This document shows, one piece after another, positions 1 through 11,339 of a stretch of 64,000 bases of DNA. The position numbers were made by a program, and so were the translations under genes. Within the stretch, counting starts at the first letter, position 1, and every line of letters begins with the position of its first letter. The DNA comes from Pseudovirgaria hyperparasitica (Eukaryota; Ascomycota; Dothideomycetes; Acrospermales; Acrospermaceae), in the NCBI RefSeq assembly GCF_010093815.1, contig NW_022985566.1, positions 424,206 through 488,205 of the forward strand, in the 5' to 3' direction. Under the pieces are notes generated by a model. The model was not told the DNA's origin. It saw only the letters and a program-made list of their open reading frames with translations, and did not search any database.

Positions 1-116
1 AGCCTATAGAGATACTTAAGCGGGCTAATAGCTTTAGCTAGATCTAGTAATACGGGTATTATCTCTAATAGATAAATAATAGAGCGAAGTACTAGTAGTA
101 TTATATATACTATTAT
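1..116. other. flank outside the nested element stack
   Basis: This is the only stretch in the window that lies outside the retrotransposon nest as reconstructed here. It is AT-rich and TpA-rich, and I see no reading frame or recognisable repeat in it. Position 117 corresponds to the first base of the LTR of the outermost A copy (A4), whose remainder resumes at 53230. Confidence 0.5.
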
Positions 117-118
117 TA

Positions 119-356
119 TGTTAGGACGGGAACCATAATAGACCTATATAGATTATTCTAATCCATGTAGCCACGTAGTGGCTAGAGCTAGGTTAAGTTA
201 GCTAAGTTAAGCGAGGTTACTATATAAGTAGACCGTATAAACCGATTCCTACTTATTAGGAATTAACCTTATATAAGAGTAAGATTACTCTATAAATACA
301 TTCCTATATCTCTCTATAAACTATTAGACTACTATCCTACGTCTTTACTCTTTATA
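119..356 (+). repeat. 5' LTR of element C
   Basis: The LTR begins TGTTAGGACGGG and ends CTTTATA, where the 3' copy keeps the canonical CTTTACA. The 3' copy matches over the same 238 bp once the B2 insertion is removed. It contains a TATATAAG box at 221-228. Confidence 0.9.
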
Positions 357-367
357 TTTTAATTTCT
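221..367 (+). promoter_or_regulatory. element C TATA box, transcript start and primer site
   Basis: A TATATAAG box (221-228) lies about 37 bp before AGGAATTAA (258-266). Three bases after the LTR, TTAATTTCT (359-367) is the reverse complement of that 9-mer except for one change. The D element keeps TTAATTCCT at the same place (59496-59504), so the mismatch is what RIP would make. This spacing fits a self-primed reverse transcription start as described for Tf1/sushi elements, but the pairing is short and the assignment is an inference. Confidence 0.4.
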
Positions 368-529
368 CTCTATATAGTATAACGGTAGCTTATAGAGATA
401 GCTCCTACTACGCGCTATAATACCCGTGGCACTACCTTATATAAGAGACTCTCTCTAAATCTAAACGAAGAGAATAGTCTCTCTACGACTACCTCTACTA
501 ATAAGTATACTCTATAGACTATCGTACTA
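357..529 (+). other. element C leader between LTR and gag
   Basis: Untranslated leader of element C after the primer site. No motif beyond the first dozen bases was recognised; the gag start codon could not be fixed because RIP destroys ATG codons. Confidence 0.4.
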
Positions 530-1785
530 ATAACTAGTACGGCATTCCATATAACCATAGAAGATTACCTAGATAATAAGGAAGAAGTCTATTATACTCC
601 ATCGCGGTCTAGTTTATACTATACTAGACCCATTCTTACTATAAGACTAGACCCTATTAACGTTAATAAATTAATTCGTTAGAACTAACTAACGTTAACC
701 ACGCCTTATAATAATATATATACTAAGCTATATACGGAGAGGTAGTATTAGGCTTAGCTTAAGTAGTAACTTCGCGAACTTGATAAAGTATAAGGATAAA
801 CCGCTAGACTCGAAGCCGTACTACGCGCTTTAGTACTAGTAGTAACTAACCTATACTAATATAGACTAACTTAAGCCGAAATAGTCTAACTAAGTCTATT
901 ACTATTCTAGTTACCTTAGCCTAAGAAACTACCTTACTTTAACGGTAAAACTAGAAGAAGCTTTTATAAATAGGCTTACTAGTATAGCCGATTCTTCTAC
1001 CTATTCACGAACGATAGTAATAAGATTAGGTTTATATAGAACTACCTAGATCTAACGCTATCTAAACGTTAGATAGTATATCGAATTAAATACCCTAAGA
1101 ATATGTATAACTAGGACACGTTTACTAAATTCCTTCTTTAATACTTTAGTAATAGAGCCGAGCGACGCGAATAGGCTTAGAGCCATATCTTTAAGACTTA
1201 ATAGCGAGAGAGATAATCCCCGTTATAACTCCTTAAATACCTCCGACCTCTTTAGAGAGAAGCTAAGGAAGATTATATAGTTTAATAATATAACGACTTT
1301 AAAAGGTCCCTTAACCCGAGTGTAAAGGAACGTATTAACCTTATAATATCTATCTCTACTAACCTTTAGGCACTCGCGAATCTCGTAGAACGATATTAGT
1401 ATATAATAAATAACTAACGTCGTATAGACGCACGACTATCCCTATTAATCTAATCCGATACGAAATTATCTAAAGAGGACCGGTTTAGTAATAGATCGCG
1501 CGGAATACCTTATAGGCGCTACTACTCTATAAACTTAAGAAGACGAGGCCCGTACTACGGATCTTTCTACTAGTTAATATATCGAGACGCGAGAAACGAC
1601 TTATATAAACGACCTAAAGTTACCTACTATACCTATAGTAGGATAGGCTATATAGCACCCGAGTACCGCTTAGGGAAACTACCGAATACTAATATAGATA
1701 CTAAGTTAGTTATATACTATAAGTGCTAGTAGCTAGGACACATCGCGCCTAACTACCCGGTATATAATATAAAAAACTAACTATC
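530..1785 (+). pseudogene. gag: element C gag (nucleocapsid/capsid), RIP-inactivated
   Basis: This is the structural gag region of a Ty3/gypsy element, which would form the virus-like particle and bind RNA. The frame runs through a retrotrans_gag-like core (a YFNGKTRR segment near 930 and a long helical part) to a zinc knuckle at 1715-1756. The knuckle reads Y-Y-K-C..GHIAPNY, i.e. CX2CX4HX4C with the first and last Cys changed to Tyr by TGY to TAY and one Cys retained. In-frame TAG/TAA codons occur throughout at Gln/Trp positions. The frame is cut by A1 at 1786 and resumes at 9174. The 5' limit is approximate. Confidence 0.7.
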
Positions 1786-2013
1786 TGTAAGAATAGGATT
1801 ATTGGATAGTAGTGTAGCCAGATAGAACAATGGGGTGTATTCTGTCACAGAACGAATTACTACCGAACCCTTTCGGTAGGAATCCGAGAGTATATACATA
1901 AAGGGACGCCGATCTATCTAGCACGTGACTGTTTACCGCCCTTCACGTTACCTCCTAACCCTATTAGCTAAGGTACGTATAGGTCGAGTCCTACCTAAGG
2001 CTAAGTCCTAATA
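1786..2013 (-). repeat. A1 3' LTR
   Basis: The 228-bp repeat reads TGTTAGGACTTAG at its 5' end and CCTATTCTTACA at its 3' end on the minus strand, with its terminal CA-side nearly intact. This copy retains the hairpin and the transcript-start sequence described for A2. Confidence 0.9.
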
Positions 2014-2497
2014 ATTATCCCTTCCCTCTAGGAAGCTACCCTTAGCGACCTAGATCGTTACCTATCCCTATATCCCTATCCTAAGTCTCGTAAGACCTTA
2101 GTCGTTCTCCACGCTTCGTCTTAGATACTTGCCGATATTCGCCGATCTAAGATTCATATAAGCGTTTTCCTAACAAACTAGATTTTATCCATCTTAACTT
2201 CTTATATAGGTGAGATTACCTAATTAGGCCTAGCGTATCACGTGATATGATTAGGTAAGCCCGGGTGCTACCTATATTAAAATCTTTTCTTAGAAATATT
2301 CCTTTCTTCAAAAAACTTCTTAACTCTTTATAGAGTTTTTTAGATTATTAGGTATATCACCCGATCCTTATAGATATAGATTTATATAGATTTACTACTA
2401 TTTAGTGCGATTTACATAATTTACTAATTTTCGTGCCGTCCTTAGCTAGTAATAACACAATTCGTAATAATCTATATAAATTAATAATAATCGTAAT
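2014..2497. promoter_or_regulatory. A1 region between antisense gene and 3' LTR, with nested palindrome
   Basis: No sense coding frame is seen here. The stretch holds an inverted repeat TTACCTAAT (2216-2224) / ATTAGGTAA (2250-2258) that encloses a perfect 12-bp palindrome TATCACGTGATA (2236-2247) with an E-box-like CACGTG core. A second inverted pair built on AACTC/GAGTT lies near 2310-2340 next to A and T runs. The same arrangement recurs in A2-A5. It lies upstream of the antisense gene at 2498, so it could serve as its promoter or as a 3'-end signal for the element; which one is not shown. Confidence 0.45.
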
Positions 2498-3238
2498 ATG
2501 GTTTCCCGAAATCTCGACGCTCTAAAGCAATCGGCGCGGAAATAGGCGCCTTCGAATAATCCCTATCTCGTATACGTTACTGACATGTCGAAAGCTATTA
2601 ATCTACCCCGACCTAGGCCGGGCTCTAATAATCTAGCCATATATTATTATAGTTATCGCTTTCCGTCGTACATTGCTCACGGCGGTACTAAATCTATAAT
2701 ATACGGCACTTACATAACCAAGAAGCGTTATTACTTATAGATATTTAAGCAAGTTCGAAGAACTTTACGCAGATTTACTTATATCGGTATAGATTACTAC
2801 TAGGCCTCTAGTAACCCCTACCGATAAGGAGCGTGGTACTACCGATCGCAACGCCTTAGAGAAGGCTTTCTACGAGCTATATACCTAAGGTAAGGGTTAC
2901 GCCTAGGAGTACGATTCTAATAAGATCCGTAAGGGTTTATCGGAATCTCTTATAGCTATTATTACCGCGATTGCTAGGTAACATCGTTTTTCTTAAATCG
3001 TTATAGATTCTTACTAATATATATTAATCTCTATAATAGTGCTAAAATCTCTGCCACTTCGGACTTCTTTCTATACACCGGCGATATTAAAATTCCTAGA
3101 AAAGGTTCTAGTAAAAAGGCTAAGGTTCCTTCCTCGCGCGTGCTAAAGAGCCGTAAATTTAGGGAAGATAGCTCTAATCTAGAAGTTTCTATACTAATGG
3201 TATGTGGTTCTATACCGATCGTTAAATCTTTTCGCTGA
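2498..3238 (+). pseudogene. A1 antisense accessory gene, three exons, unknown function
   Basis: A reading frame runs opposite to gag-pol, between pol and the 3' LTR. ATG at 2498 opens with MVSRNLDALK; exon 1 ends at 2667, exon 2 is 2741-2977 and exon 3 is 3040-3238, ending at TGA 3236-3238. Putative intron 2 (2978-3039) runs from GTAACA to ATAG with a TACTAAT branch-like motif, and intron 1 (2668-2740) from GTACAT to TATAG. Both keep the frame, giving 201 codons. Exon 2 contains ALEKAFYELYT; exon 3 is rich in Lys/Arg. Three to four in-frame stops sit at Gln positions. No family was recognised. All five A copies contain this region, so it is part of the element and not a chance frame. Confidence 0.6.
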
Positions 3239-3536
3239 TTTATATAATTCTTAGCGTGCCCACGCCGGTCCGTCCCTCTCCGTCCCGGGTTCCGCCGCTC
3301 TATAGGTTTCTATAGAGGAGTTCATAGCTATAAGGCGCGCTATATAGAATTTATAGCGTCGGAACGAAAGGCTAGAGACTTATGTTATAAAGCTCTATAC
3401 TATACTAAATAAGAACTAGTAGAAGGAATTAGATGTAACCATCGCGGTAATTAGTACTTCTACTCCTACTCCGACTTAATCGGTTTAGATCTATACTAAT
3501 CGGTACTAATATGTCTCTTTTATCTGGCGTTTTGGT

Positions 3537-6500
3537 TTTTTCGGTTTTAATTTTAAAGCGATCTTACTTCTTCTAGATAGATTAGTGCGAGTTTATATAG
3601 ATCTATATAGATCTTCGTATTTTCTTTTAGCTTCCTTAATTTCATCTTTCTTTAATAATAACTTCTTTAATCTCTTTAGTAATCTATACCGATCTATACC
3701 GATCGGCACCGATTTTCGATGTCCATTTCTCTTAGTAAATTATTTTTCTAAGTCTCTTTTTTAGTTAATTTTTTAAAGTTCTAAGTTCGAACTTTCTAAG
3801 GAAGTTCCTTAATTCCTTAGAATGTTTTAAAGATCTATGTCTCTTTTACCTTCTTCCTTTTAGGCGGCCGTCCTCGGCGCCGAACTATACTAAAAAATGT
3901 CGAATCGCCGTACTTTAGCATAATTCTCTACGATTCCGCGGCTTCCTTTACTAATTACTACTTATACGCTAATATCGCTGCTTTACTAATATATATTACG
4001 GGTTCCCAAGTATCTTCGTTAGGATTATACCCTTTCTAACGAATTTTATATAGCCACGTGCCATCTTCGGCACGTTATTAGCCTAGTATCTACTTAACTT
4101 TATAGATATCCGCACCTCCTTACGTAACTACTTTATATAACGTCTATTCGGAACGATCCGGTAACGATAAGGTATGGAATAGCTCGAGAAGCGTGATATA
4201 GAATATATTATGTATCTTTAACGTGGGAGGGAGTTTTAACTTATACGCCTAGTCATTAATTACACAAGTAACCTTAAATAGACCTATTATCGTGTAGTTA
4301 AGCTTCTTCTTCGGCCTAATACTACGAATATTTTTACTATTTAGTAAAACTTTATCTCTAACATTAAAGATTATAGGCTTTCTACCCTTATCATAGTGCG
4401 ATTTACTATAATCTATAGTATCTTATAATAACTTTATAACGCTTCTTTACGTTTAGAATAGTTCTATTATAATCTCCGTCGCCTTAACGTTAGACTACTC
4501 TAATTTATACTAAGTTCCTATAAACTATACTTTATAGTTTCGACCGAAGTTTGCTTCGAACGGACTTACGTGGGTTAACGCATATCGGCTGTTATTATAC
4601 GCGAATTCCGCGACATAGACTAACCTTACCTAGTTATCTTACTTATAGTTATAATATACGCGTAAATACGCCTTAACTATCTAATTCTACCGCTCTATCT
4701 ATCTATCTATTTATAGGTGGAACGCGGTACTAAGTTTCCGCTTAATTCCCAGCGTATAGTAGAAATCCTTCTAAAACTTAGACGTTATCTACGGACCTCT
4801 ATCCGAAACTATGCCGTTCGGCGTACTGTAGAGCCGAACTACGTCACGAAGTAGTATATCTATAAGATCCGGTGCTTGGATCGTCTTCCTTATAGGGATA
4901 TAGTATAATATCTTTATAAATCTATCTAAAACTACGAGTAAACTATTATAAATATACCTAAGACACTTACTTAGGGGCAGATCTATAATAAAATCTATCG
5001 ACAATTCCTTCCATACTTCCTTTAGCATAGGTAATAGCCTTAATTCGCCATATAGTAAGTGTCTATATACTTTCGTATGCTGGTAAACGTTATACGTTTT
5101 TATATAGTCTTTTATATATTTATAAAGACCCGGCTAGTCGTACGTCCTTCGGATTAAATCGACCGTCCTTATAATGCCGAAGTACCCTACTAACGCGTAA
5201 TCGTGCTGTTCCCTTAAAACATTAATTTATAGGCCGCCTTCCGGCACGTAGAGTCGGCCTTAGAAGTAGATCGCGTCTAATCGTCGTTCCTACCTTAATA
5301 ACCACGGCGGTTCTATAGCCATTCCCTTTATACTTATGACTTTCTTTACTAATACATCGGAATTCTAGGTAGATTTAATTAAGTCTTTGAGGATTTACTC
5401 TATTTCTTAGACGTTAGTTTAGATTACTTAATACCCGCTCTAATTCCCGCGGAGAGTCGCCGAAAGTGTCCTGGCTTCCGGCACTCTATTAGATAACTAG
5501 TCTTTTAGTATCTATAGTATAGTATAGTCTAAATTACACTAACTATCTACGTTATTCTACGACGATTTCTCGTAATCTTTACGCCGTAATAGAGGATCTG
5601 CTTTATTCTCTCTTCCAGCTTTATATAAGATTTTAAAGTTAAATATTAACATCCACTTAGCCTAACGTACTTATCGGCGATTAAGGACCTTAGTCGACAT
5701 AAAGTAACGTAGATTTACGTGATCCGACAATAATTCAATCTAATATATAGAGCCTTCTAAATAATATCACCATTACTAAAAACTCTCGATAATTACGAGT
5801 AGTTCCTAGTCGTGCGTATCATAACGCGTCTCTACATCCGCTATTTTACGGGAAAAGAAGGCGACCGGGTGCTATTACACCTTATCTTTCGCATCTTTAT
5901 ACGGTTAACTAATGATTCTAGCAATTACGAATCTAGATGCGTCTATTTCGACCCGAATATGCTTCTTAGGATTAAAATACCTAAGAATTAGCGTAGTTAT
6001 AAAGTAATTCTTTAACGATCGGAACGCATCTCGCGCTTCCGGCGTTAACTATATCTCGACCGACTTAGCTTTACGCTATGCTCGCCCACCTATAGGGATT
6101 TTACCGCCATTCTCTATAAGTTTATTAAGCGGCGCCGTAATTCGTGAGAAACCTATAATAAATTTATGATAATAGTTCACGAAACCTATGAACGTCCTAA
6201 TTTAACGTATAGTAGTAGGTTCTAGCCATTCTATAATGGTCTTAACACGCTCTAGCTCTATTTTAAGGCCGCCGTATATTATAATAAAGCCGAGAAACCT
6301 AACTTCTTATTAGTAAAACTTATATTTAGATAACTTTGCGTAGAGTTTATACTATCTTAAACGATTTAGCACCGATTTCACGTATTCTTCGTGATCCTAC
6401 ATGCTATCGGAGTAAATTAGTATATTATCGAGGTAAACTACGCAGATCACATTAAGTAATCCTATAAGTGTAGTATTAATGTATCCTTAGAACGCTCCTA

Positions 6501-8783
6501 GCGCATTTATTAGCCTAAACGGCATAATAGTATACTTAAAATGACCATATCTAGTCCGAAATGCGGTTTTCTACTTATCTCCGCGACGGATTCGAAGCCG
6601 GTAATATATATCTCGTAAATCTAGCTTCGTAAAGTACTTTACCTTCATTAATTAGTCTAAAGATTCACTAACTAACGGTAATGGGTGACGATTCTTCTTA
6701 GTCACCGTATTTAGTGCTCGATAGTCGACGTATAGACGTAAACTTCCGTCTTTCTTCTTTATGAAGAGAATAGATACGCCGGCTAATAACGTACTACAAC
6801 GTATCTAGCCTCTTCCGAGATATTCTTTAATATATTTACGAAGAACTTTAAGTTCTAGTCTCGAAAGTAGGTAAAGTAGACTATAAGGGATGTCTACTCC
6901 CTCTTCGAGCTCAATCTTTAGCTTATACGGCCTATGGTCAGGGAGAAGTAACGCGTCCCCTACCGAAAACACATCCGTATACTACGAATATACGTCGGGT
7001 AGCGTGTCTTTACCCCGATTATTACCATCCTCTTCGTCTTCGTCGACGATCGATAGGGATATAAGATAGACTAGCGATGATCGGGTCCGCACGGCGAGGT
7101 TCCATGCCTCCTTACTAATAGTTACGACTTACTAGTATAATTTACCGCGATATCGACGGAACGTTAATATCTCCTTCTAAAAATCAAGGATTAGGTTTAG
7201 GCGTTTAAGCTAAGGCATCCCTAGAATCATATTCTATTAGCTAATATTAGCCACGATAAATTCATTAGACATCTACTATTTTATTATCTTTAAGTTATGA
7301 ACTTCGTAATTCGTTATAGTTTTACCTAAAGTTCTAACTTTATATCTATTAACTATAATGGTTCGGCCAACTTTACCGAGATCGTATAATAATCTACACT
7401 CCTTAGCGAGAATCGACGAAATATAGTTATCTTCTACACTAGTGTCCACGAGGGCCTATATAGTTTTATTACTATTTACTATAGGTAACGATACTTTCAG
7501 TAATATTAGGTCTTTACTCGCCGGGAGGCGCTACGGCTCCTCCTAAGTATATATAATTTAGCTAAGAACGCGGTTAGGTCTTGCGTACTAGCCTATTCTT
7601 TTTTCGGATTCTTATAGTTAGGCGAAATATATCCCTTTTCTCCATACTTATAGTAATAAAGTGCGCTATAATCCTGCTATTTTACGACAGGCGTTACATT
7701 TAAGCCTATACCTTATCCTTTTCCGCGTTAGGAACCACCGCCTCGATTATTTCGGTGTCCTCTTAACGCGTTTCTACCCCGATTTACGCTCTTCTAGCGT
7801 TAATCGCGGTAAGGTTACTCTTAATTGAACGTATTCGATCGACCTCGTTTCTAACCCGTGTGGGGTTCGTCGGTTTTACCTAGAGAGCCGCGTTTCTTAA
7901 GGATGCGGTAGTATTCGTTAGCTTTCTCCTCTAATTCGTATAGATGGTTAAAACTTAATAATACTATTCCTAATCTTTCGTGGATTAACGGGAGTAGTGC
8001 TTCGCGAAACTAGAATATGCGAATATTTTCCTATAGTATAGGGATATTATCCTAGAGGTTTTATAGGTATTATAGTAGTTAAGTAGGTGTCTAGTTCGGT
8101 CATTATGCCACGCTTCTTAACTTAGATAGTACCTTTCTTTCGCGTTCTCCGTTAGTTCCGAGGGTATTTAGTATAAATATAGCTAAATGTTTCTAGGTTG
8201 TCGCCGATAGTAGCTTAACTTCCTTCTATCTATCCTATTAATCGCGGGATTATAAACCTAAGTAACGTTCTCCGAATAAAATGCGTTATACTTCGGTAGA
8301 AAAGAGCATAGGGTTATCGAGGAAGTACTTCTCGCAGTCTCTCTTCCAATCTTTCCACTCCTTTTAGTTCTTCCCTATAAATGTGGTCGGATCTTTAGGT
8401 TTCGGTACACCTAAGGAAGGAGTAGGGTAAATCGGTAACGAAGCGGCCGGGTGTACGGTAGATTATCGCAACTCTAATGGTGGGTAAACTAATTCCGCCT
8501 AAATTAGTATAGGAAGTCGTCTACCTACTATCGTTCCGCGTAGTCTTTCAAGAGACTCGTTAAGTTCTCGTCGTTTTGCGAGGAGTTTCGCACGTTCGGT
8601 CTATTCTTTAAGGATCTATATCTCTTAGGCTTGATTAGCGATATACTCCTATAGTTCGGCGATTAATGGTTATGATTCCTCGTGTAGCTCTACCACGACT
8701 CGTTATCCAGCTTCCTATCGTAGGAAGTCGCTTAGTATATCTACCATTTCCTTATTAGAAAGTTCCGTGATTCGGTCGGACAT
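3537..8783 (-). pseudogene. gag-pol: A1 gag-pol, RIP-inactivated
   Basis: Same organisation as A2 (see there), read on the minus strand from ATG at 8783 (MSDRITELSN). Its integrase core is the least damaged of all copies: 4789-5028 is open for 79 codons and contains IDFIIDLP with the first catalytic Asp and the IVSDRG segment with the second. The reverse-transcriptase YLDD box (about 6435) reads YLDN. Other parts carry many stops. The C-terminal end is approximate because the frame fades into a basic, coiled-coil-like tail beyond the AT-hook. Confidence 0.8.
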
Positions 8784-8940
8784 CTCTACTTCTCTATTAA
8801 GAATAGCCGGATTTAATACTAATTATAGAGGATCCCTATTATTTAATACAGTGTTACTTATCCCTATAGTAGATCGTGTCGACCTTCTTAGTTCTAGTTA
8901 GACTATCTTAACTATAGTACTATATAGGTAGTAATTCGAA

Positions 8941-9168
8941 TGTAAGAATAGGATTATTAGATAGTAGTGTAGCCAGATAGAATAATGGGGTGTATTCTAT
9001 CATAGAACGGATTACTACCGAACTCTTTTGGTAGGAATCCGAGAGTATATACATAAAGGGACGCCGATCTATCTAGCACGTGACTGTTCACCGCCCTTCA
9101 CGTCACCTCCTAACCCTATTAGCTAAGGTACGTGTAGATCGAGTCCTACCTAAGGCTAAGTCCTAATA
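8941..9168 (-). repeat. A1 5' LTR
   Basis: The 228-bp partner of 1786-2013. Directly inside it, on the minus strand, lies TTCGAATTACTACC, the primer site discussed for A2. The two LTRs differ at scattered sites, some of which are not RIP-type changes. Confidence 0.9.
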
Positions 9169-9173
9169 CTATC

Positions 9174-10967
9174 TATAAGGAACTCTCGCGACTTATAGAC
9201 GTAACTAAAATAGAGGGATAACTAGCTAACTAGTATATCGAACTATAGGCTGGGCCTATTAAGGTCCCTTATAGATAATATTAGACCGTAATACTTAATA
9301 GCGGTTTAGCTACTAACGTTATATCGACTTAACGAGTATAAGAACTTAACATTAATATTTAAGTACTAATAGGTACTACCTTCTATAGTATTGATAGTCC
9401 TATTAAATTATAGGGTATCTATACTATTAAATATAGTATCTAGGACAGCGGGGGGAAGTAGAAACCCTACTACTTAACCTTTATTATAGTAGATAGTCCC
9501 TTTAATATAATCCTTAGTATACCGTAGCTCGAAAAATATAATCCGAAACTAGACTTTATCTAGAAAATAGCTGGCTAGCGCATATACCTACTATAATAGA
9601 ATCTAGTATAGCTAGTTGACGATGAATAATTCTAGAAGGACTATAAAAAGATAATCTCCGCTATCTACGTCCTCTTACTTACTTAAAATAGAGAGCTTAG
9701 TATTAAAGTAGATAAAAACCTACTATATTAGTATAAAATATACTAATATATTATATTAGCGATCGACTCGTCCGAATTACCTTAATACTAACCTACTAAC
9801 CTTACTATTAACCTCGAAGACGGTTAATAACCCCTATACGGACCTATATACCCTCTATTAGAACCCGAGCTATAGGTCCTCCGAGAATATATTAAAAAGA
9901 ACCTTACGCGAGAATAGATTAGGCCTAGTATATCTCTAGCCGGAGCTCTAATCCTCTTTATAAAGAAGAAGGATAGGAGTCTCTATCTATATATTAACTA
10001 CCGTAGCCTAAATAATATTACACGAAAGAATCATTATCTACTACCTCTTATCTCTAAGTCTATTAATAGACTAGGGCGCGCGAAGATCTTTATTAAGCTT
10101 AATCTACGCGACATCTACTACCGCCTACGTATTAAGAAGGGCGATAAGTAGAAAACGGCGTTTAGGACCCGTTATAGATACTTTAAGTATATAGTAGTCC
10201 CTTTTAGACTAACTAACGCGCTAGAAACCTTCTAAGTATATATTAATAACGCGCTAGTAGGTCTACTCGATATAACGTGCATCGTATACCTTAATAACAT
10301 CCTTATCTTCTCTAATAATAAAGAAGAATATATCTAGTACGTATGCGTAGTCCTAGATAGGCTAGAAAAATATAAGCTATATATTAAGCTATCTAAATAT
10401 AAGTTCCACTAGGACCACGTTAACTTCCTTAGCTTTATTATTACTAATTAAGGTATAACTATAGAAAGGGATAGGGTCGCTACTATCGTGGACTAGCCTA
10501 AACTAAAATCGGTTTAAGATATACGTGTCTTTATTAGATTCGCTAATTACTACTAAAAATTTATTAAGTATTTCTCCTGGCTAGTAGCACCGCTTAACGC
10601 GTGTACTACTACTATAGATTCGTCTATTACGGTCCGCGGTAGATAGAAATAGTATAATATTAAATTATAGTCTATAGAATTATTAGAAGGTAAAAGGGCC
10701 TCCTTCGAGAAAATCAAAGAGGTATTTATAACTACCCTATTACTAGTATACTTTAACCTAACTAAATCTATCCGCGTCGAAACCGACGCGTTAGGATTTA
10801 TAATCTTAGGCATTCTCTTCTAGCCTAGACTAACTAAGTCTAAAAAGGTCTAATAGTATCTAGTTACGTTCTTCTTACGTAAAATAGTCGATATTAAGAC
10901 TAGATATACTATCTATAACTAAGAGCTACTAGTAATAGTAGAGTTATTTAAATAGTAGTAATATTAT
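9174..10967 (+). pseudogene. pol: element C protease, reverse transcriptase, start of RNase H
   Basis: Continues the C reading frame after A1. A protease C-terminal segment of the type FNIILSIPWL lies near 9500. The reverse transcriptase runs about 9840-10400, with segments resembling [18 protein letters not shown] and FRLTNA. Its catalytic YLDD box is at 10287-10298 and reads YLNN, both Asp codons changed to Asn. An RNase H start follows with IRVETDA and a TRYTIYDQELL-like stretch. B1 enters at 10968, and pol continues at 29800. Stops fall at Gln/Trp positions. Element D (about 61000-62710) gives the uninterrupted relative. Confidence 0.8.
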
Positions 10968-11339
10968 TATGGAAGGCCGCTCCTGCAGCCCCACATGTAT
11001 GTATCCCTAGCTCGATTACATGGCTTTATTATATATTTAAGGAGGGCGTTTTCCTTGGTCATTCTACTCGGTGCGCTTCCCCTATCACTAATATTCGACT
11101 ATTCGACCTTTCCTTACGTTCATGGGCCTCTATGGGTATTGATTATTAGGCTTAGCTATTAAAGAATTGATTAAGAGTATTATATAGACCCGTCCTATCG
11201 TAAAAGAGAACTAATAAGAAGTCATGCGTTTAAAGAGAACTTATAATACCTAGGAGAGATACTTATGAGTTCGTCGCGACTACTATACTAAGAATATAGC
11301 TATTTATAAAAGGGATACACGTGGCGATAGCTTACTATA
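10968..11339 (+). repeat. B1 5' LTR
   Basis: A 372-bp LTR. Comparison of the four B LTRs gives ancestral ends TGCGGAAGG...CCACA; here they read TATGGAAGG and CTATA after RIP. A TATATTTAAG stretch near 11031 is a plausible TATA element. Confidence 0.9.

Larger units (their letters stand above)
1786..9168 (-). mobile_element. Element A copy 1 (A1): 7.38-kb self-primed-type chromovirus
   Basis: A complete minus-strand LTR retrotransposon of 7,383 bp with 228-bp LTRs (1786-2013 and 8941-9168) and a perfect target duplication CTATC (1781-1785 and 9169-9173). It interrupts gag-pol of element C; element D near 60925 shows the corresponding uninterrupted site. It is among the least mutated A copies, still keeping several ATG and CA dinucleotides that A3 and A4 have lost. 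Reading on the minus strand it has gag from 8783, pol, chromodomain and AT-hook, and an oppositely oriented accessory gene near the 3' LTR. Confidence 0.93.

Noticed and set aside
10968-11339. 5-bp target duplication for element B (ATTAT or ATAGT)
   Set aside because: Each 5-bp reading would shift the LTR end differently in the two copies; only 4 bp fits both with TG...CA ends.
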